Origin: Azolla pinnata
Taxonomy: Eukaryota; Streptophyta; Polypodiopsida; Salviniales; Salviniaceae
NCBI GenBank assembly: GCA_037176905.1
Contig: JBBBWG010029410.1
Coordinates: forward strand, 1 to 53,108
Length of the DNA stretch: 53,108 nucleotides
Reading direction: 5' to 3'
The notes under the pieces were generated by a model. It was not told the origin of the DNA and did no database searches. It saw only the letters and a program-made list of their open reading frames with translations. This document shows, piece after piece, positions 22,675-33,782 of this stretch (its first letter is position 1; every line of letters begins with the position of its first letter). Both the position numbers and the translations under genes were made by a program.

Positions 22675-24468
22675 TAATGACGTGAGATTCCAGTCCCTCC
22701 GATCCGCAGGTTTTTGCCCGAGATGCTGCGGATCGGCCACTTTTGCTTTGAAAATGCGAGCCGAGTGACAGCTCGAGAGCTCGATCGATCTGTTCTTTGA
22801 TCTGGAGGTCCGATCCGGAGCCTTCCGGAACATGGCTTCTTGAAATGCCGGAAGTCCCGAGAAGGTGTATAGCCAAGCTGGGAACTCGATGGCCCTCTGT
22901 TGAAACACATGGATATATATGGATCGAAGGCCTGATTCTCGGAGAATGGATTGGACCCACGACCCCGATTGCTCTCTTTCCGAAGGAATCGGAGGAGACG
23001 AGAGACAATAGAGCACGCATTATCAGAACCTCAAAAAGCAGAGGTCAACAGATAATGTCTCTCAACAGGTTGTCAGATTGGAAATCCGCAAGCAGAGTAG
23101 ACGTAGACGACTTTGTTGATGACCAGAGGACGTGTGTTGACCGTAAATTCTTATTATAATCGGTGTGCGTAGACAAAAGCTGGGCTTTGAGTCTTTGGCA
23201 TTAAGCATGTGGAGATTTCGAGCATCGCGGTGGTTCGCCAGATCTAGTTACACGGACGCCTTTCCCTCAATGCATCAAGCCGAATCGAGAGCTCGATGAT
23301 TTCAAGGTACGTACAACATCACTTCCATGTCCAGTTGCACAGCGTTCTAGTTGGGATCGAGATCAATCCCACTTCTTCCGGCCCTGTAGTTGCTAGTGCA
23401 ATCAAGAGATCGAGCAGAAGCTCTGACTCTCTTGCAACAAGCCAGACGATCTCGTTTTGTTCTGCTTCTCTCCGATTTGCATGTGACGACGAACAAGGAG
23501 AGCAGTTGAGCTTTGTTAGCGCTAACGATTGGCGTAGAAAGGCTCGTGATCGACACTCACTACATCATATCAGCCGCATTGACCAATGATGCGACACCCG
23601 AGCTCATCAACGCTGAGGCCCCACTGCATTCATTTGTAAGTACAAAAGGCCATCATCTCAATCTCAGCATTGTACCATTGTATGATTGTACTATACATGA
23701 CCACTATCTAGCTTCCAACATAAACTTCGTCGAAAAGCTTACATTGGCGTCGATTCCCAACACAAACTTCTAGTTGTTCCAAAGCACTGAGATTGAAACA
23801 AATGGCAAACAAACTAGAAACTTGGTTACATTCCATTACAAACAAGCTGGCATTGTCATCCCCTCCGAATAATGGCTTCACGAGATCGAGCAGGTAACCA
23901 GGAGGAATTCCGATACATGCTTCTAAATAGTTCCATGTCCACCACAAACATTAAGACTCTTCAGCAGAGAACTTTCATTTGATTCATCAACATTTTCAGT
24001 TCAGGAAAAATATGACATTTTTAACCCTTGTTATATAGTTAGTGCTCATGGTTCAGGCCCATGCCTTGTGATCTACTCACAACGAGGAGTTTAGGGTTTA
24101 GAAATCCCACATTTCAACCTTGGTACAATGAGGGTTTTCAATTATCAACATTTTCAGATCAGAAAAATCCCACATTCAACCTTGTGATCCCACTCATAAT
24201 GAGAAATTCCAATTAACACTTCCAAATCAGAAGAGTACTGCATCTAACCTTGTGATCCAATGGTGATTGAGCTCACGAATTTGGAAACTGAAAACTTTTG
24301 CTCACATGAAGACGTATCGACATATCTATTCAAACCCTTTCTCTGTTTTCTCCCATTATTTCAAAACATGTATACACTGAAAACGAGACAATGGTCCACC
24401 GGTGCCCCAATGGCCTTACAAAATGCAACAAAATTTGAACTCTACGAGGCTCTATAATAATCGGTTGT
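22675..24468. other. Intergenic region with no supported gene
   Basis: Short open frames exist but show no family signature or splice structure. The part at 24000-24260 has weak internal repetition, with CAACCTTGTGATCC-like blocks and AATCCCACATT..AACCTTG occurring two or three times. The 3' UTR of CIA30 lies at the right end. Confidence 0.6.
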
Positions 24469-27400
24469 TCAAGTATCGGCAAGGCGCAGAGCTTTGATCC
24501 AATCCAAATCTAGTTTAAATGCCCCTGGCCCTGAAACAGAGCCTTCTGGTCCTTCGTTAACAGACAGAGCTAGTGACATACCACAAATCCTTGATCTGTT
24601 CATCTCATGCTTTATCTCGATGATTTTACCTTTCATCGTTGGAAGATACCGATCAATAGGAATCTGCATAAAGACAGACAAACAAATCAGTTCTTCATAG
24701 GTGTAATGAAGCATCAGTATTTTCCACTCTTACAAAATCACCCATTACCATCACTTCAAACCATTCATCTTTCGGTGCAAATATTACTGATTGCCATATG
24801 TTTGAATCTTCAAATGTTCCCCACCATGATTCAGTCCGAATCTGAGCATGCCACATCAACTTGTTATTGCCCATATGTCGGTGATGATCAAAGGTGCATT
24901 AAGAACATTAAGAATCAATCAATTGACTGTAAGCAAAGAAACCAGGAGGTTACACTTATTACTGATGAATAATGAACTAAATGATATGAATCAAGCTCTA
25001 ATCTCAGGCATAGACATAACTTTGATGATATGACTTGGCCTTCGCATAGTCACACACTTGAGTACTTGCAGCGTCTTACATTTTGGTATTAAAAAGATGG
25101 TTTCAAAGCATCAAGTTACACACTCACAAAAAATATTATAAACCAACCAATACCTCACCGTTGAGACATAACAGCGTCCATCACCTTTCACACGAAGTGC
25201 AATTGTGTCAAATGGGTCCAGATTGAATCTCCCAGCAGCCTTTTATCTTGAAACACCCATACCAAAACAAATTATTACATTACGCAAGTCAGTTGGTTTA
25301 CAGTTTTAGGGTGTAGTGTTTAAGGATTTACTTTGTAGTTTTGGAATAGTGAGCTCCAAACTTCCAATCTATGTACTTAATTGTCAATTTGTTAGCCATA
25401 CTTATATTGTAACACATTCAGCCTCAACAACCACTACCTTTTCATTTGTTGTGACATTTCGTGCTTTTAATACAAACTAAATCAAGAATATAAATCTTTC
25501 CCCTAAATAGTGAATACACTAAGATCTTTGAATAATTGGAAGTTTTACTATTCACGCAAATATTGACAACAAGTTCTGGACCTTCTCTGTACGCATTCCA
25601 GAAAATCCACTGCGCACTATCTTTCCATATCCAGTTAAATCTTCGGAGAGAATGCCAGAAAAGGAAGCTGCAATGCAAAAAATGGCACAGACCTTTGTGA
25701 TATTTACATTGACAAAAAAAAAGGCAAACCCCTATAGAAGTTAATATTTGTACCAGTTGAGCTGTCTTTGCCATTTAAATCCAAATTAGCACTAGAACAC
25801 CCTGCTTTGGAAAAAAAAAAGTATCACTTAAAACCTATCTCTAACAGAAAATTTCCAATATTTATGCAGGGTACTTACTATGATATTCAACTAACAGTTC
25901 ACATCATAAAACTCGATAACAGGAAGGTATGAAGGATATTTATAGTCGTACAATTTATCAAAGGATACTTAAACCAACATCAACATCGAACGACATTTGC
26001 AGTAAAATGTTTTATCATTTATATACTAGGCCTAAAACTTAAACACGCTTAAAAAAGGAGTTGGGCTCTTAAATACATGCCACCATGCTCTGAATCAGAG
26101 AAGACTTTCCACTTCTTCAGATCATCCTCGCTTGAAAATTTGAATAGAGTCATCTCCCTTGGCGGTCTCAAATCATCGATCTTCCATGCTACAGCTGTAC
26201 AACGTGCAAAGAACACAAGTCAGTAATGAGAATATATCATGATTCCAAGCCACAAATGTAGAACAACCTGACACATAACACTTTTGATTTGATCTTTGGG
26301 AATAAACGATGGTAAACTAGGTAATTGAGGGGCATGTTGATGTTACTTCAACACTGAAGGGTTGAAATCTAGAAAAACTGCAAAATTTGAGGGAGTTATT
26401 TCCTGGCACACATGTCTGAATTGTAAGAACTATGGCATGGGTAAAAACGCCCAAGTTGATGAATGTTAACATGTTTCTACTGTTCTATATGATTGTACAA
26501 CAAGACATTTGAGAAATGATACGAAAAAGCCAGCAAGGATTAGGCAACGACCAATGTTCTCAATGCACTACTACACATAATTGAAGGCAAGAATTTGTAT
26601 TAATGTCATCGTTGGTCACAAAAATGAAAACATTCACAACAAGACTCGGCATGAGGGGAGTGTGCCAGGATCATTTTAAAATAACTGGAAAAGAAATTTC
26701 GAAAACGGGTGTCTTATGATCTGCATTTTGGAATGGGTATTTTATAAGCATTCTACATTTTAGAACTACCATCTTGACTTTTACTCTACAATCTGGACAT
26801 ATTCCAGCAATTCTATATGATTTATGTATTTCACACATTCAGCGAATGCCACAATCCATATAGTTTAGAAAAGGCGGTCCCTACATATGTATTCTATGTG
26901 TATTATGTGCTATGCATTTTAAAATTACAGGTGCAGTAAGCTAGCTATCTGCAATTATGGATCACAAAGATGCTAACACTTTGGATGATCAAGCTAGAAA
27001 ATTCCATTCCACAGGCCCTTTAAAACGCGAGAACTTCTTAGCCTGATTAAAATATTAAATGCAATTAGTAATTTTACCGCTCCTCAAAATACACCAGTAT
27101 CCAATGTCAATGTCAATGTCAAAACATTAAGAAAAATGATGTTGGTGAATTTGGCAAGCATGTTATCAAAGATAGAAACACCGACATCCTAAACTGGGAG
27201 AGACGCAAAGTGAAAAGATGTAGGCTGTGCTGCAGTGCGCTATGAGATGTGTAAAAAGAAGTGGGATGAGGAGAAGAAATATAGAAAGTATGGTTCTATA
27301 TTTAACAGAATTTTAAAAGTTAATGAATGATCCAAGAAAACAAAAGGCAGCAGTTTTGCTGTTACAAACTTATCTTTACAAGGATTAGAGAAATCTTGAA

Positions 27401-28626
27401 GTACTAATCTAGGGAGAAGGCCCTACATTTACTAAAACAATAAGTGGAGAGAATCAGATGAAAATGGCAACTATTGTAGAAAATGACATAGGTGCCAAAA
27501 GCCTCTTAGGTAGCTGGTAATGACTATTTTGGCCACTGACTGCAACCAGCTATTAGGTCTAGAAGCTTCCAGAAAAGTTTAGAGATCCTTCATGCCAAAC
27601 AGTAAAATGAGTTTCAGTACAAGATTTTCAGGCATAACCTTTACCATTGCAAGCAAAACTCGATATGTAAACTATCATAATCTAATAACAAGAACCTTGC
27701 AATAAGTTGGGATCTCCAAATAAAAAGTACTTTCTCGTCTTATCTTTGAACCAAGAAGGAAACCAGAGAACACAAACCAATCATATACATGAATAGAAAT
27801 CCAATAGATATTATACGCCAACTAAAACTAGACTCTTGAAGCTCCCTGGATCCAATTGACGTGAGATTCTCATAACACCAATGGATATTGGAAAGGTAAC
27901 TGGTATAAAATCACAGAGTTTGAGTACAATCACATACATGTCCAAAAATATCATAATATGAAAGATAAATATTGCATCTCTGCTTTGTAAATTTGAGAGC
28001 TGTGTATAATTTGCATATATATACATGCATGCATGCACGATGTGCACACGGTCTATACATACTTACCACACATACACATACCCAAATACATGCCGATACG
28101 TGATTGTACACGCAAACACATCCGAAAACAATTACATACACATCCTGCTGCATACAATATCCACCGAGATACATACACACGGAAAGCATGAATACATGAA
28201 TAGTATCCAAGTCGCTTCGCCAACCTTCCCAGACCCTCTTCAGCATATTCCCTTAAGCTCAAGTCGTTGACATACATGGCAAATACATACACGCAGAAAG
28301 GATGCATACAAGGAATCAGATCAAGTCGTTTTTCCATACCTTCCCAGGTTCTCCTCACCACATTCCCCCTAAGCCCAGATCATTCACATTCGTAGCAAAT
28401 ACATACACACGCAAGGAAGCATCACATGAATAGTTTTCACAAGCCGCTTTGCCGCACGTTCCCAGATTCTCTTCAGCACATGCCCTTAATCTGGTGATCA
28501 TTCACACACAACGAACGAGCGAACACAGAGAGCCAAAAGGGGAAAGGATGGGAAAGCGTGGATGGAGAGGCAGAAGGTACCTCTGCGCGTTGCATCCACG
28601 GTTGCACGTACGAGCGATCGAAACAT
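24469..28626 (-). CDS. Complex I intermediate-associated protein 30 (CIA30) homologue
   Basis: CIA30 proteins assist assembly of mitochondrial NADH:ubiquinone oxidoreductase; plant versions resemble At1g17350. Seven minus-strand exons give 217 aa: 28626-28581, 26194-26084, 25801-25754, 25667-25582, 25239-25159, 24841-24755 and 24663-24469 (TGA). Introns are GT-AG and phases agree throughout. The N-terminus MFRSLVRATVDATRR is Arg-rich with a single acidic residue, as for mitochondrial import. The CIA30 core is recognisable in KKWKVFSDSEHG, FSGILSEDL, RSGFSGMRTEK, LDPFDTIALRVKGDGRCY, WQSVIFAPKDEWF, GMSLALSV and the C-terminal FKLDLDWIKALR. Length is close to the Arabidopsis protein. Intron 1 is 2.4 kb and contains a three-copy repeat. 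A telo-box lies 56-62 bases upstream of the ATG on the coding strand. Confidence 0.95.
28168..28510 (+). repeat. ~115-bp intronic tandem repeat, 3 copies
   Basis: Three copies (starts near 28168, 28281 and 28398) lie in CIA30 intron 1. They share AAATACATACACACG, GGAAGCAT, CTTCCCAGA/GTTCTCTTCAGCAC and ATTCCCTTAAGC. The repeat ends only about 70 bp before exon 1. Confidence 0.85.
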
Positions 28627-28681
28627 GGTCCTCTGAGAGGGAGCTCCACAGCCAAGGATGCTGAAGGAGGAGGTCAGCTCG

Positions 28682-28688
28682 AAACCCT
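28682..28688 (-). promoter_or_regulatory. Telo-box (AGGGTTT) upstream of CIA30
   Basis: The minus strand reads TTAGGGTTTCG here, 56-62 bases before the CIA30 start codon. This matches the plant telo-box; function is inferred from motif and position only. Confidence 0.4.
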
Positions 28689-28705
28689 AATGTGGGCTCT
28701 GTTCT

Positions 28706-29162
28706 GCTGCAAATTAATTATACCCTAATCAATGCCATGTAAACTGATTAGACAAGTAATTTAGATCAGTGATTTGTGCTAATTACCTGATTAAGCAGCA
28801 AATGCAGTTATGCCCTAATCAATGCCATGCAACTAATTAGACAAGTAGTTTAGATCAGTGATTCGAGCAGAAGCAAGTCATGCGGAATTTACGCTGCCGA
28901 TGATCTGTAGCGAGCCGTCGACGTCGACGAACAAGCAGAAAATTTATGTGCTGATCAATGTCATTTTAGATCGGTGATCAGTGCTGATTTACCTGATTAA
29001 ACATCGATGTCGTGAAGATTTGCGTAAGGCAAAAATCGTCGAGCTCAGTGGACGTATATGTATGTATGATACACGCACGGATTGCTTCTATTTCCGGATC
29101 CCTCGCACGATTCGAGCAAAAGCAAGTCGTGTTGAATTTACTCTCCCCGATGATTTGCAGCG
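28706..29162 (+). repeat. Degenerate direct repeats upstream of CIA30
   Basis: A block containing CCCTAATCAATGCCATG, GATTAGACAAGTA and TTTAGATCAGTGATT occurs at about 28706-28790 and 28797-28865, with a third degraded copy at about 28936-29000. A second block (TTCGAGCARAAGCAAGTC, GAATTTACTCT, CGATGAT..GCAGCGA) occurs at 28862-28913 and 29110-29162. Confidence 0.8.
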
Positions 29163-30080
29163 AGAAGAGCTTGCGTCCTCTGTGATCACCAGCTCTTCTT
29201 CGAGGGCAATCGATCGAACGCTGCACCACTCTTATTACCTTCATTTGTTTTTTTGCATCCGAGGTGTATGGGCAGGAGAAGGGTTCGACTATACCATACA
29301 AGCACAAGCGGAAGCCATCAGAAACAATGTTGTTCTCTACGAGGCGGTGCAAGCCCTGGTAATCGTGGAAGCATGGATTGTGTTGAATTTTCATGCCTGT
29401 TGGCCTGTTGAAAATATACACAAATGTTTTACAATATGTATAGAAGATTAAACTACAAATTAGATGGTCGACATCTTCAGCTTCGCTCCTAATGCAGGTG
29501 TGCCTCCTCTTAATACACACCATATTCAGGGTTAACACGCTTTACTATCGTCTAGACAAATGTTTCCACTTGCCAAGAAAACATACAACTAGGAAGGACT
29601 GATCGTCAATCCAACGAAGAATCCTCGTCTTGATCATTTCATTTCACCTTCGCGAGCCCTGCTCTTTTCAGACGCTTTCTGTCTGTGGCATGAAATCCGC
29701 CATCAACACCGCAAATGGCCGTGATTGATGGGAAGAGCGTAAAATAATTCGCGCTATGCCAAACTTGGTAGCTGGGATCCTCAAAGGGAATTTGTTAGGC
29801 CACAGAGCTAAGAGGATATCGTCATCAATCTTTCTCCATCACATGCGCATGTCAGACATACGGATTTTCTACATAGCTGGATCACCCCAACACCTGAGAT
29901 GCTCTGTTTCCCTCCTTGATTTCTCATGGCTATGCACCTTTCAATCGAGATGGGCTTGTTGTCCCACGGGCGATGAGCTAATCAGAGCAACAAGGCTTTG
30001 TATCGTTGCCACTTCTACATTGGGGCAATGGCAAACTGCTCTTTTCATTGGAGAAAAAAACCCTCTAGGGTTTGGCTTCT
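29163..30080. other. Intergenic region, 3' side of the PPR gene
   Basis: No exon with a family signature or splice structure is seen. The 3' UTR of the PPR gene must lie at the right end. Confidence 0.6.
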
Positions 30081-32612
30081 TCAAGCTGTGGCATATACAT
30101 TTGAAAGCACTATGTATGCCGCCGAATTCTCTGGTTCTAGCTGAATGATTTGATCTACTGCATATTCGGCTAAGTCCACGAATCCATGCAGCTTGCAAGC
30201 ACCCAGCACCGCACCCCACCCAGTTGCGCTGGGTTGGAAAGGCATCTTCTGAATGCAATACGCAGCCTCTTTCACATGACCAGCGCGAGCAAGAAGATCG
30301 ACTATACATGCGTAGTGTTCCAACATAGGTGTAGCTCTCTGTTGTCTGTCCATATACGCAAAGAAAGAAAGCGCTTCATCGTGTAAGCCAGATCGACCAA
30401 AGGCCGAAAGAATCGAAAGCAACGTTATTTGGTTCAACTCGACCCCATCCTTGTCCATCTTGTCAACCACCCACAAAAGCTCTTTTCCTTGCCCCGACTG
30501 AGCGCATCCCGATAACATAGTATTCCACGAAACAATGTCCCGATCACAAAGCCTGCCCAAGACAAATTGTGCTTCTCTCAGGTTACCGCATTTGGCATAC
30601 ATGTCTATGAGAGAGTTCCCGACGAAGGCATCGACAGCTACCGCACTCTTCACTATGCAAGCATGGATCAGCCTGCCTTGCTCGAGCGCGGCAATGTTGG
30701 CACATAAATTGCTCATCGTCACAAACGTAACCCCATCCGGCTCGATGCCTTCTTCGATCATCTTTCCAAAGACCCAGAACGCCTGCTCGAACAGCTCGAG
30801 CGATGCATATCCTGCGATGATCGAAGTCCATGAGACACGATCTCGCCGGTTCATGTTTTCGAATACTCGCCATGCATCATCTACCGACCCACACTTTGCA
30901 TACATATTGACGAGCGCATTCTCTAACCGTGTGTTGTGCCGGCAATTCCGTTCTAGTACGTAGGAATGCACTACTTGCCCTGCATCAAGGCTCCCTAACA
31001 AAGTGGATGCATCAAGAACGCTGACAAACGTCACCTCGTTGGGCCTGATTTCCTTCGATTCCATTTGATGGAGTAATCTGAAAGCCTCCTCGGGTTGTCC
31101 GTACTTAGAATAGCCTGCAATCAGGGCTGTCCATAGCACAACATTCTGCTTGGACGATAGATCGAGGAGCTGCCTCGCGTTATCTAGATCTCCGCATTTT
31201 GCATACATATCCACCAAGGCGCTGCATATGTACAGATTCGACTCCACGGATGCGATATCAATACGAGCATGGACATGCTTCCCTTGCTTCAGGTCTCCGA
31301 GAGTGGCGCATGCATTGAGAGCGCTCAAGAAGGTAATCTCGTTAATGCTTGCTCCTTCGACCATCATTCGGTGACAAAGCATCGATACTTTACCCCCCTG
31401 ACCATTTTTCAAATGCCCGCCGATAATCGCATTCCAAGAGATTTCATCTTTCACATGAATCGGCTGGAAGGCATCCCACGCGTCTTTCAGGCTCGCGCAC
31501 TTGGAGTACATGTCGATCAACGCATTCCTCAAAGATGGTTTCAGTGCGATTCCAAAGCTCCCTAGCTGAAAATGGAGCTGCTTACCCAGCTCTAGGTCTT
31601 CCAAAGTGGCACATGCACTCATCAAGCTTAGAAAGGTGACATCGTTCGGTAACATACCTTCATGTACCATCAGATCGAACAGCGCAAAGGCTTCTTCGGC
31701 GCGAGCAAGCTTGGCCCATCCGCCGATCATCGTGTTCCAAGACACCACGTCTCGTTCGGCCATCACACTGAAGACATGGGAAGCATCATGTATGAGACCA
31801 CATTTCACATACATGTCGATGACAGCGTTTAGCACGAAAACATTGGTATATACCGCGAGTTTCACCACCGACGCGTGGATCTTTCTTCCCTTTTCACAGT
31901 CGGAGAGATTGGCGGCAGCCGAAAGGATGCCGACGAATGTAACTTCGTTCGGACTGATGCCTCTTCTTTCCATTCCGTCGAAAAGCGCGAAAGAATCCGC
32001 GAATGGAGCACATTTGGCATGTGCAACAAGCATCATATTCCAGGCCAGCAGATCCGGCTCTCCTAGCTTGTCGAAAACCTCCCTCGCAGCTCCCAGCTTA
32101 CCACATTTCGTGTACAGATGTATGAGCGCGGTCCCCAGCGGAACATCTGGTTCGAGGCCTTGGCTCACCAAGCGGAGATGGAGCTTCCTTCCCTCCGAGA
32201 ATGCATTCCTCTTCACGCATCCTTGCAACAAGGACGTGAAAGAAGCCAACCTGTCTTTGTTGCTCCAGCGCTCTGCATCTCTGCCCAGCATTCGAGCGCT
32301 TGGCCTCTTTTCTTTGCTGGGGGGAGGCCGAAACTGCGATTTGGCTACATGCGGTGGGAGAACATGGCGTTTTCTTTCATGGGGATCCCCTCCCAGCTTG
32401 ATTGAGCATGGGGAGACGACAGGATGGGGTGCGACGCAGACGATGCTTCCTCCATGGAGGGAAGGAACCCACAATGCAACAAGAGTGGAGAAGGGGAAGA
32501 AGGGGAAGAAGGGGAAGGAACCATAGCCTGGGCCCTGCACCTCGAGACAACGAGAACAGAGAAGAAGAAGAAAGAAGAAGAAAGAAGAAGAAGAAGAAGA
32601 AGAAGAAGCCAT
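30081..32612 (-). CDS. Intronless PLS-class pentatricopeptide repeat protein with a truncated E region
   Basis: This is a PPR protein, predicted to bind a specific RNA in a plastid or mitochondrion. The single uninterrupted frame gives 843 aa from the ATG at 32612; an in-frame ATG at 32684 would add 24 residues. About 19 tandem motifs in P-L-S order run from about residue 160 to 800. Repeated signatures include S-type LIDMYAKCG, P-type VVSWNTMI and L-type NEVTFLSLMSACA..G. The final motifs pass into the start of an E region ending SNVYATA, where a TGA stops the protein. The rest of E, and E+ or DYW domains, are absent. The N-terminus (MASSSSSSSS, Phe/Leu runs) is encoded by a TTC microsatellite, so the true start may be further in, for example at MLGRDAERW. 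Absence of introns is typical of PPR genes. Confidence 0.93.
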   Translation of the reverse strand: MASSSSSSSSFFFFLLLLCSRCLEVQGPGYGSFPFFPFFPFSTLVALWVPSLHGGSIVCVAPHPVVSPCSIKLGGDPHERKRHVLPPHVAKSQFRPPPSKEKRPSARMLGRDAERWSNKDRLASFTSLLQGCVKRNAFSEGRKLHLRLVSQGLEPDVPLGTALIHLYTKCGKLGAAREVFDKLGEPDLLAWNMMLVAHAKCAPFADSFALFDGMERRGISPNEVTFVGILSAAANLSDCEKGRKIHASVVKLAVYTNVFVLNAVIDMYVKCGLIHDASHVFSVMAERDVVSWNTMIGGWAKLARAEEAFALFDLMVHEGMLPNDVTFLSLMSACATLEDLELGKQLHFQLGSFGIALKPSLRNALIDMYSKCASLKDAWDAFQPIHVKDEISWNAIIGGHLKNGQGGKVSMLCHRMMVEGASINEITFLSALNACATLGDLKQGKHVHARIDIASVESNLYICSALVDMYAKCGDLDNARQLLDLSSKQNVVLWTALIAGYSKYGQPEEAFRLLHQMESKEIRPNEVTFVSVLDASTLLGSLDAGQVVHSYVLERNCRHNTRLENALVNMYAKCGSVDDAWRVFENMNRRDRVSWTSIIAGYASLELFEQAFWVFGKMIEEGIEPDGVTFVTMSNLCANIAALEQGRLIHACIVKSAVAVDAFVGNSLIDMYAKCGNLREAQFVLGRLCDRDIVSWNTMLSGCAQSGQGKELLWVVDKMDKDGVELNQITLLSILSAFGRSGLHDEALSFFAYMDRQQRATPMLEHYACIVDLLARAGHVKEAAYCIQKMPFQPSATGWGAVLGACKLHGFVDLAEYAVDQIIQLEPENSAAYIVLSNVYATA
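32558..32609 (-). repeat. TTC microsatellite (coding strand) at the PPR start
   Basis: The plus strand reads GAA repeats; on the PPR coding strand this is a TTC run encoding the Ser and Phe stretches at the predicted N-terminus. Array length could shift the N-terminal frame. Confidence 0.85.
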
Positions 32613-32617
32613 CGTTT

Positions 32618-32917
32618 TGAAAATTACAAAACTACCCCTGGCATGATTCTCCCAGGAATCTCCTTCGGATCTTTCTGATTCCAAATATCAAAACATGATT
32701 CTCCTAGGAATCTTCTTCAACAAATGATTCTGGAATCAAAACATGAGTAGATTATATCTAAACAATTACCCTGACATAGGAATCTTCTTCCGATCCCAAC
32801 TGATTCCAACTGATTCCAGCTGATTCGAGGGAACAGGAGTAAATGCATCTGACAAAGGCCCTTTGAAATTATAGCACTGCCCCTGGCATGATTCCCCTTA
32901 GGAATCTTCTTCGGATT
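32618..32917 (+). repeat. Direct repeats of a CCTGGCATGATTC..AGGAATC block
   Basis: A block of about 50 bp at 32618-32668 (TTGAAAATTAC, CCCCTGGCATGATTCTC, AGGAATCT, CTTCGGA) recurs at 32865-32917. Partial copies lie at about 32692-32735 and 32770-32825. They occupy the PPR upstream region and abut the LINE remnant. Confidence 0.75.
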
Positions 32918-32933
32918 CTGCAATTCGCTACAT

Positions 32934-33782
32934 GTGGGGGTTTGCGTCTTAGATGTGGAGTGCAAGACGAGGATGTTAGACATTGTTTATGGCAATGTGT
33001 TATGGCTCGGTAAGAGTGGATGCAAGTACTGAGGTTATCAATGTTTATGCCGCAACGTAGTATCATTACTTGGGGGTTAGTGGTATGGTTATCCTTATTT
33101 GGAAAAATTTACATTGTATGAAAGATTGCCTTATGATTCAACCATTTCTTTGCATTATGGGGTGCCTGAGTTGGTTCATTTGTCACATGATTGGGGAGGT
33201 AGTGCAATCTTATAGAAGGATAAGGTATGGGATCTAATAGCTTCAGCGTCTACGTGGGTAATTTGGAAAGCAAGATACATAATGGTCTTTTAAAAGGCAC
33301 AAGTTCCACTTGCAGAAACAGTGCAAATTATATGAACAGAAATGTTACATGTTTTAAAAGGTCTATAATTGGTATATCGAATAAAACAACTCAAAAAAGG
33401 ATGAAGTTTCATAGATTATAATCTCTTTTTCTATTCTATACGAGGATGCCACAAGGCTTAAAATGGAATTATGATGCTCCTTGTTGGCTGTTAACTTCAC
33501 CTGTGAATTAAAGGTGTCGTGTCGTCTTTGTCTTAATAACGGAGAAGGGTTGGAGAAAGTTTTCATGGTATATAATTCTAAGGTACTTATTGTTGGAGCA
33601 CTGTTGAGAACTAAGATTTAGACGTAGTAGTATAGAATCAATCTTTTTGCACCATAACTTTCATAAGTAACTAGTTATGTTATCATAGGTATCTTACGAT
33701 GTGTCCATTAATCAGTTTAGCTGATCTTCATTTGTATCATTTCTTTACTAATTGAAGCATCTTGTTTTAAAAAAAGAAGAAA
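32934..33782 (+). mobile_element. 5'-truncated non-LTR retrotransposon (LINE) remnant
   Basis: This is a decayed LINE ORF2 3' end. From 32935 one frame reads a zf-RVT motif (LRLRCGVQDEDVRHCLWQC, then VMAR, a stop, EWMQVL). Further on are DKVWDLIAS and TWVIWKAR (33221-33280 region) and a degraded RNase-H-like start (LKWNYDAP near 33456). Stops and frameshifts disable it. It ends in TTTTAAAAAAAGAAG. GCTACAT occurs on both sides (32927-32933 and 33783-33789), a possible 7-bp target-site duplication. The 3' two thirds match the element at 38688-39277. Confidence 0.8.

Noticed and set aside
21522..22768. Two long plus-strand frames (387 and 378 codons), Leu/Ser-rich then His/Thr-rich
   Set aside because: They pass through a polypyrimidine tract and then the 62-bp minisatellite; both remain open in several frames because of composition.
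21738..23020. Minus-strand frames with repeated Cys/Met/Tyr-Val-Cys
   Set aside because: They read through the same minisatellite. The non-repeat portion resembles no family I know and has no supporting splice structure.
28978..29538. A 186-codon minus-strand frame between CIA30 and the PPR gene
   Set aside because: There is no recognisable domain, it overlaps an opposite-strand frame of similar length, and it lies in a locally repeated region.
29941..30309. A minus-strand frame overlapping the PPR 3' end, considered as a frameshifted E/DYW extension
   Set aside because: Its sequence past the PPR stop has none of the E+ or DYW residues, so a simple frameshift does not restore the domain.
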